DNA of 37,046 nt from an uncultured euryarchaeote (lineage in GTDB: Archaea > Thermoplasmatota > Poseidoniia > Poseidoniales > Poseidoniaceae), in NCBI GenBank assembly GCA_937892945.1, contig CALBIL010000015.1, positions 1-37,046 of the forward strand, read 5' to 3'. This document shows, one piece after another, positions 9,701-18,700 of the stretch. The position numbers were made by a program, and so were the translations under genes. Within the stretch, counting starts at the first letter, position 1, and the number at the start of each line of letters is the position of its first letter. The notes beneath the pieces were generated by a model. That model had not been told where the DNA came from. It did not search any database and saw only the letters and a list, made by a program, of their open reading frames with translations.

Positions 9701-12700
9701 CTGCCGGTGTTGGGCCAACTATGTATTACCGCGTTACACCAGACGGTGGAACAACAGGCTCTTGGATGACAGAAGTTATGTCTCCCGGGTCTGGGACAAC
9801 ACGTGCACAGTGCGTGACTCTAGCGTGTGCTTGGTCTGCCGATATCGAAGACCTTGAACGTGGAGATTCTGTCGAATACTACATGACCACGCAAGACGTT
9901 TCAACCGTAGCTGCAGGAATCAATACTGTTACTTCATCTACTGAAACTTTCACAGTCGGTGACCCGACCAAGATGTTCATCGTCGAATGGAGAGACATGC
10001 AATACTCAAACAACGCCGACCGGTGTAGTTACCAAGCAGTCTTCTATGACGTTACAAACGAAATCGAATTCAAATACGATGATTCGTGTAGCAATTCATA
10101 CGACGCTACAACAGTCGGTTTCATGGACCAAACCCGAACGAAGGGTCAAACCATCCGACATTCAACCAGCACACAATACATCACTGGCACAAACCCTCAC
10201 ACCAACAATTACCGCATCTCAACAGACAGTGGTGATGGTTCTTGGGAAGCCTTTGATCGTGGAATGACGACATTGGTGAACGCAGAGGCATCCGATATCA
10301 TGGGTTCATCTGGCGGCACTCCAACAGGATACTATTGTTCAAACAGTTACTACTGGCAAACCTGGTCCTCCAAGTGTGCCGATAACATTGCAATGCCAGA
10401 TGGTTTCAATTTCACCTACTTCGGAACAGACTACAACCATACTGATTCGAATGATCGTGTCCACCTCGGTCGTCACGGAAACATGAACTTTATCAGCAAC
10501 GGAGCAACCTCCGTCGTGCGTAGTATGACCACTTGGTATGGAAACATGCCAGTATTGCCGTACTCGTCGAGCAGTTATGCACGTGCAGGATTAATTGCAC
10601 CTTACTGGTCTTACTACGGAACTTACTACTGCTACCAAAACTCCGGTGCTGATTGCGGTGTATACTACCGAACCATGCCTTTCGAAGGTAAAGGTACTGA
10701 CGTAACTTCTGATATTACTCAAGATACAACATGGGATTTGGCAGACAGCCCGATTCGTGTCAATCCGAGCAGCGATTATCTTTCGATTTCCGCTGATTTG
10801 ACCATTGAAGCAGGAACAATCATTCAGGTTGCAGCAGGCAAGGGAATCTCCTTTGACGGAGCATGCGACCAAATGACAATCAACGGAAACAGTTCAGCCC
10901 ACGTTCTTTTCGAAGCACTTGATGCAGAATGGCTTGGCATGGCCTTCACAAACTCCTGTTCTACGGGTACTGACGACCGCCACGTCTTCTCTTACGTTGA
11001 TTTCACGAATACCTCTGATGCCGCAATTGCAGCAGGTTCTCGCCACGGCGGTTCTCCAAGCAGCAACGGCAACGTTGGTAACTTCACTATGGATCACGTA
11101 ACCTTCACTGACGTCGGTTCTGCTTTCGCTCACGGAAGCGGGCAAGGAACAGTTGTTTCGATGACCGAATTCAGTGTTGATGGAGCCGATGACTCTTGTT
11201 TCGACTTTGCCGAAGATTCCGTCGTTGTACTGACAGAAGGTGATTTGAAGAACTGTAACAAAGATGGTGGTGCCGGTAACGGTGCAATCGTGAATGTTGC
11301 AGGTTCAACAGCAGGTTCACTCTTCTTGGAAAACACAACTATTGAGAATTCATATGTCAACCTGATTGACGTAGACTATCCAATGGTTACGGTCACCAAC
11401 GTTACTGCTACTGCAACTTTAGCACAATCTGGAGCCGCATTAAGTTCCGCTGCTGGCTCAGGTTCAGAAGTTGTTCTTCACAACTTTGATGCAGCTTCCT
11501 ATGCCTCGGTTTCCATTGATGCTATGAACGTAGTAATGATGACGAAAGTTGACTTTGGATCCGCATCGGTGAATCTTTACCCTGCAGGAATTTCAACTTC
11601 CTCAGCCACAGGTGCATCCGGTGATAACGCAATATTTGATGACGTAACTGCTGGAAACATGATGATGCGTAATCTTCAACCCGGGACATTCAAAGACGTG
11701 TCCGTTGGAGATTTGACCATTACCGGTGACCCAGCAACTTCGACTGTCGTGAACATGGAAACCCTTGACGCAGGAGATGTAACTATCTCCGGCTGTGGTT
11801 GGAATGTTATCGCTACGAGTATGACTGCAGAACGCCTTTCTTCGAATGGATGTTCCCTTGCAGCAAATACACTTGTTGTATCGGGCTCAACTCTTACGCA
11901 CACATCGACGACTGAATCTGCAATCTATGCACGAAACTCTGATGTCACGATTGGTGAAACTGCAGTTACCTCTACTACCGCAGGTTCAAACAGTATTTAC
12001 CTCGCTCAAGCAGATACAAATTCTGATATCCGTCTTGTGGCAGTCACTCAAGGTGGCAGTGCTTGTGCTGATGCATCAGGCTCTACATCGAACTGTGACG
12101 TCGACGTTGCTTCGGGTTCGTCTGAGATTTGGTTTGGCGGACTGGCAACAATCCGTACCTACCGAATTGCTTTGGTGAACAATGTTCCAACTCAAATCTT
12201 CAAGTCCGGGCACACAGTCACCGCAGCGGTGATTGACGGCTCCGGTTCAGAATTGTTTGAAGTTGGAAGTCATATCACTGATGCCGCAGGTTCGGCTAGC
12301 GTTTGGGTTATCACAGGCGATGAGTCTTCAGGAAACATCTACGCAGACCATAATCTACGTGCGTTTGGACCAGCAGGGCAGAACGAAACCATGTCAACTG
12401 ACACTTGGTATCCAGTCACTGGTGGATTCACCATTGGTAGCAGCATCGACCTCTTGCTCGAACCTGCACCTGTCGACTTCGATCAATCTGGAATGGACTG
12501 TGCTTGGATGGATGCTTATGTCGACCCAAGTAACGGTGCAGGTCTTCCAACAAACGGAACCACTGCATCTGGTCACACAATCTTCGAGTTTGACGGAACG
12601 CCAATGACGCTCTCAGCGGATTTGACTTTGGATGGTTGCCAAATGATTTTGAAGGGTTCAGCTCTCAAAGTTAAGAGTACTGCAACCAGTAGTCCAGTTC

Positions 12701-15700
12701 TCACATTGACCAATGGCGGTATCGTGACCGTTTCAGTTTCACCAGATACTGGTGCTGTTGGTGCAATTCGCGCTATCTCCAGTTCATATGGTCTTCATCT
12801 GGACATCGTGAGCGGTTCCCTCATCCTTGAAGGTGGAATTCTTCGTGATGTCGCTCTCGATTCGACCACCGGTGCCGCTCTTATGATTGGCGATGGTGCA
12901 AACTTGATCATGATGGACGGTGCAATAATCTACGGTTCCTCTACAAGTAGCGATACTATGGCAACTGTGAAGGTTGACGGTGGATTTATCAGTCTTGAAA
13001 GCTCTTCGATTATTAACAACGGACAAACAGGAACCGCCCTCTGGGTGGAAGCTGCTGGTGGCTCAATTGAGAATGTAATTGTCAAGAACGCTGCAGTTGG
13101 TATTCAAGCTTTCAATGGTGCCCCTCAAGTTGATGGATTTACTTCAACTGACAACATTGTCGGAATTGATGTCTACGGTGGTATGTCACTGCCTACCGTT
13201 TACCGAAGTACCCTTCTAAGTGGTCAAAGTACAGGATGGACAACCTACAAGATTGACTTGTCGACCTACCTGGCCAATGATTACCTCCAAGTTGGATGGA
13301 ACAGTATCTACGGTGGCGGTAACGCACACCCGACCTACAACTATGCAACAAGCAAGTACTACATGATTACCGACCGATACAACATTGAATTGGAAGATAA
13401 CAATGGGAACGCTTGGAACATTACCAGTGCAGACCAATTGGGATACTACCCTTACAACGCTCAAGACCCAGCATCAGGTGATGGTTCACACGCAACCTAC
13501 ACCGAAGGTGCTGCTGGTGGTGTACCATCTTGGGATTGTAACACATACGGTTACAACTACGGGCCAAACTACCCTTCATCGAATACTGGATACTTCTACT
13601 CGATTTGGCAAGCATTGACAGGAACAAACCCGGGTTACCCTGCATATTACCAAGCACCGGATCAATTCGGATTTGACTGGGAAAATATCGACGGCGTTAG
13701 CCCATCTGGTTCCTACGCTTACTATCCTTACCACTACTGGGGTTACTACTACACCTCATACCACGGTGGACAAGGTGCATTTAAGCCTCCAGAAGGATAC
13801 ACCGGTTCTTACAACGTTTGTCTTGACTATGCTTACTCATACTACATGAGTGCAGGCCAAGGTGCCCGTTTGACCATGCCTATGATTGATATCTCTGCAA
13901 GCAACCTTTCGAAGGCTTCCTTGTATATCGATGTCCTTCACAACCGTGCAGATAACTTCCAAGATCGCTTGGAGTTCGTTGCTCGTGCAAGTGACAGTGT
14001 ATCCTCTCTTATCGATGGAAACTACGTCCGTGAATCTGGAACTCCGCTCTTCAAGGACGGAACCATCACTGGCGCAGACACTGGTGTCTCTGTTGGCGGC
14101 GCATTTGCTGCTGCTCACTTCCAAGACATCACAGTAACGAACCCGACCGATTCAGGTATGGAAGTTACAGGTCAAACAGCTTCCACACTCGATGGATTTG
14201 ATGTAACTGGTGGAGACTATGGTGTCCTCGTTGGCAACTCAGCATCCGGCTCACTCGATCTTGATAACCTCTCACTTGATGGTCAAGGTATTGCAGGAGT
14301 TTACTATGCAAAGGATATCACTGGTACTCTTTCAGGTAATGTGGTTAACAGCGCAGGTGCAGCATTCAAGTATGGTCCAAACAGCAACAACGATATCTCG
14401 TTCAGTAGCCTTTCAATTGGATCGAATGCTGTTGGTGTCGAAACCGCTGGATCTGGCGATATCACGTTAACTGATGTAACCATGGCGAATACAAAGGATA
14501 TCGTGATCAAGAGTGCAGCAAATGTAGACTTTATCGAAGGAACAGTAGACTCTACAACAGTTGAAGTCACTGGAGCTGGTAAGTTTACTCGTTTGCGTCA
14601 ACTCGATGTCACATTGACTGCTGATACAACAAGCGTCGCTGGTGCATCTGTCACTTTGCTCGATGCCTCCGGTGCAGCCTCTGGAAACGGTGTCACGAAT
14701 TCACTCGGTGTCGCTGAAGACCTTGAGTTTGTAACCATCACAGTCGATTCGACTGGATTGACCACGCCTTCGTTGGCTGGTTATGAAGTCATGAGTGTTG
14801 CAAAGGTTGAATATTACTACACTTCATCCACAGATAACGTGGCTGATTTCCGATATGCTAAGCAAGGTGTTACAATTACCGATACATCTGGTAACGCTGT
14901 TGCAGTTCCATTGACTACAAAAATTACTGAACGTGTTTGCTGGTATTCTACGAGTACTTCATACACAACAGTCGCACCATGTTCCTCTTCGTTCTCTTCT
15001 TCGGGATCTCGAAGTCTTAGCGATGGTGACGGTGGCACAGTCACAGAGTACGGATACAATTCAGGTTTGACAACAAGTCAATCAAATAAGGTCATCATGC
15101 TTGACGTACCTTACTTATATCTCAAGACCAACGCTGATTACAACTTTAATGGCTCGACCCTCTTGTCGACTGGAGCATATGATTTCTACAACTCCCAACG
15201 CTGGTACAGTAGCTATCCATATGGTTCTGGAGTTACTATGAATGATGCCTCACTCTATGGTGTTGCATCAGATAGTACGGATGGTTCAATGTATGGTGTT
15301 GAGATTGGATACTACGGTTCTCCAATTGTCAACTTCAAGGCCAACAACACTGTTTTCTCGAACATTGCAAAGATCGAAATGTCGCATGGATACAAATACT
15401 ATACCAACTACATTTGGGAAATTGAAGATGTCTCAATTACGAACTCTACAATCTCTCACTTCCAAGGATACCAATCACTGAATAATGCAATCTCAGTGAC
15501 TGACATTTGTATGATGCTTCGTGGCGGTGACGGTGCTGTCGTAAGTGGCAACACTTTCAACAACTGTGGCGTTGGCGTAATGCTTGATCGTTCACCATAC
15601 TACCGCTATCACAATGCAGATGAATATGGTGCAGACAATGCAACCATCTCCAACAACGTGTTCAACGATGGTGGAGAAATTGCAGATATCTGGCTTTACT

Positions 15701-18700
15701 CCAATGGATATTCAGATAATGCCGTTATTTCTGACAACGTAATCAACAATGGTTACGCTTCGGCTGCTGCTATCGCTGTCTACCCTGGTTCTCACACGGG
15801 AACTCTCATTTCGGGTAACACCGTTAACGCTGCGACTGATGGAATCATGATGCTCTCTGGTATAGACTACCGCATCACTGACAACACCATTAATGGCGCT
15901 GGGGACTCTGCCTATGCTGGAATTACGACATCAAATGGATACGGTGATGTCGATAACAACACACTCATCGACACCGATGGTGGATTGATTATCAGTGGAG
16001 CAGCTTCAATACCTGCTCCAACAACCTCGCTTTGTTCGATTGCAAGTAACTCGTACAGAACTGGACCTGTGAACTGCAATGTTGTACTCGCTACTGGAAA
16101 AACCATGTCAGTTAACATTGAAACTGATTCTTGGGGCTACGAAGCAAGTATTGTAATCACTAAGCCAGATGGAACCACAGACAGTTGGCCTACCAATACC
16201 TTTGCTAGCAACGCTGCATACACACCTCTTGCAAGCTATACTGATGCTGGAAACTACACACTGACTCTCCGAGACAGTTGGGGTGACGGTGGAACGACTG
16301 TTTACATGGTTGAAGGTGGCTCTGCAGGTGCATACTCTGGACCATCTATTGCAGACAATACCATTACTTCCTCCGCTGGGCGTACTGCTCCTTCTGCAGT
16401 TGGACTCGTGTATGAAGACTGTTCAAGTGTTCGGATTAATTCCGCTCGAAACGCTGTAACATTGTCTGACAATGCTATGGTCATTAGCGACTGTGATGTT
16501 ATTGATTCATCCTCTATCCTTCAAGGAAATGATGATTCAGCAACTGTCGGTATTGATGCTGATGATGTGAATTCCGATTCACTGACACTCTCTGGAACGA
16601 TCATTGATGGATACGATACTGGTGTTGAAAAGACCAGTGGCGCTCTTGTCTTGACCGGTGATGCATCGATATCTGGTGATGATTACGGCGTCTATATTGA
16701 CGATGCCTCGGTTATTGCAATCAATGCAGCAGTGAACGGTGGAACTCTTGGAACAGGGCTTCACGTCGTTGACAGTGATGATGTCTGGGTTTACCCAATG
16801 AACGCATCAGGTCTCGTCGGTATGTACGTCGAAAACTCACCATTCCGTTGGGATGGTGGCACATCGACCGCTACCACAACTCTCCAAGTTGTTGAATCTC
16901 AAGGCTCAGTCGAAAACATGACTTGGTCCTCTTCAACCACTCAGATTGATGCTGGTAGTAATGCATACGTGACTTCAATTGGTAACACAATCGATGCTTC
17001 GAAGTTGGTCGTTGCAAACTCAGCAACCATTGATGAAGCAAACTTGTTCACTATGGACTCGACTCACTTGACCGCAGCACCTTCCGTTGAAGTTGCAATG
17101 TTGATTCAATCAACTGATGGTTCTCGAGCATCATATGTCTCAACCAGTTTCCAACCAGAACTCATGGACGTTGATGGTTCAGATACTGATTGGAACGGTG
17201 GAAACGAACTCAACCCATCTGGCTATGCAATGCCTGGTGTGATGAGTGGAAATGAAACCAATGAAATGATGGTCACATACATCGAAGGTGACGACCTCTA
17301 CATCGGTTTGACCGGTGAAGATCTCTCAACCAGTGATGCACTGATTTACCTCAGTGTCGATGGCAGTGGAAGCAGTACCGGATACAATCTCGGTGGCGCT
17401 CACACCTTGCCATTCCAAGCCAACTACGTGCTTTGGGCTGACAGCGATGCTTCAACTGGATATGCTTTGTACAGTTACGGTTTCCTCGGATGGGGTCCAA
17501 CATCGCTCAGTACTGCTAATGTTGAAGTCTCTTCTTCGAGTACCCTGACTGAGATTTCCATCCCATTCTCACGAATTGGTGGAACTCCAAGCCAAATTGA
17601 CATTGTTGCAATCGTTCAGGGAGAGACATCTGCTGATGTTATCACAGTTCACCCTTCGCAAGCCATGAACTCGTCGAACACTCTACAAACGTTCACTGAA
17701 TACATGACAGTCGAGCTTACGCACGACGACCTTGCTGATGGTTCAATTGCTGACGAAGTTCTTGTCTACCGTTCTTACAAGGGCTCAAATACTCCGAGTT
17801 TGGCTAAGAATTACGATGTGATGATCAAGACACAAGCTGATTGTGCTTACGATTGGGCAGTCGCTACTGACTTGTCACTCGCTACGAACATTGCAATTAA
17901 TCTTGATATGGCACGTGCTTGTCCTGAAATCCAGACTACACTTGCTGACATCTCAGTTGAAGAAGATTCTGGTGCTTACACATTCAGTCTTACGAACCTC
18001 GTTGACGATGTGCAAGACCTTGAAGCTGATCTCACATGGACTTCTGCTGATGGAAACCTTGTCGCATTCGACAATGTTCTTGTTGATTGGAACCAAAATG
18101 GCCACACCGTGACCATTACTCCACTCGATAACCAATTCGGGACCATCAACTACGAGTTTGAAGTTACTGACAGCCACGGTTTAACCGACTCTCAGAACAT
18201 CACCTTCGAAGTAACCAATGTGAACGATGCGCCTGTTATCTGTAATGTTGAAGAGAATAATTGCATGCCAATCTTCTCGGTTGACGATATCTTTGACAAC
18301 ATCTTGGCTGAAGGATTCGGAACACATACCAAGTCTCTTGGCAATGTTTCAAACGCTTCCAAGTCTTACATCCGAGACATGGCTAACGAGCAATCTCCAG
18401 ACCGTCAAGTCTACGATTGGAGTGCATCTGTTGATTCGACATGTGTAGCATTTGCTGTTGAAGTCGATTCTACCAACTCCCTTGTAATCACTGAAAACAC
18501 CTCAAACGAAAAGGGTGGAACGTGCACAGTTACAATGGAATTGTCAGATAACGGTAACGAGAACACTGCTGCTATTCCATTCGATGTCGACTTCTCAGTC
18601 GCACCGGTGAATGATGCTCCAGAGATTACTTTGCAAGATGTTGACAGCCAGAACTTGTTGCTTAACGCTGCAGGTGACCGTGCTACTGGTGAAGGTGAAT

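Noticed and set aside
10740-17040. Possible tandem DNA repeats in the beta-helix region
   Set aside because: The repeat is at the level of protein pattern (short hydrophobic turns); I found no repeated DNA units by eye.
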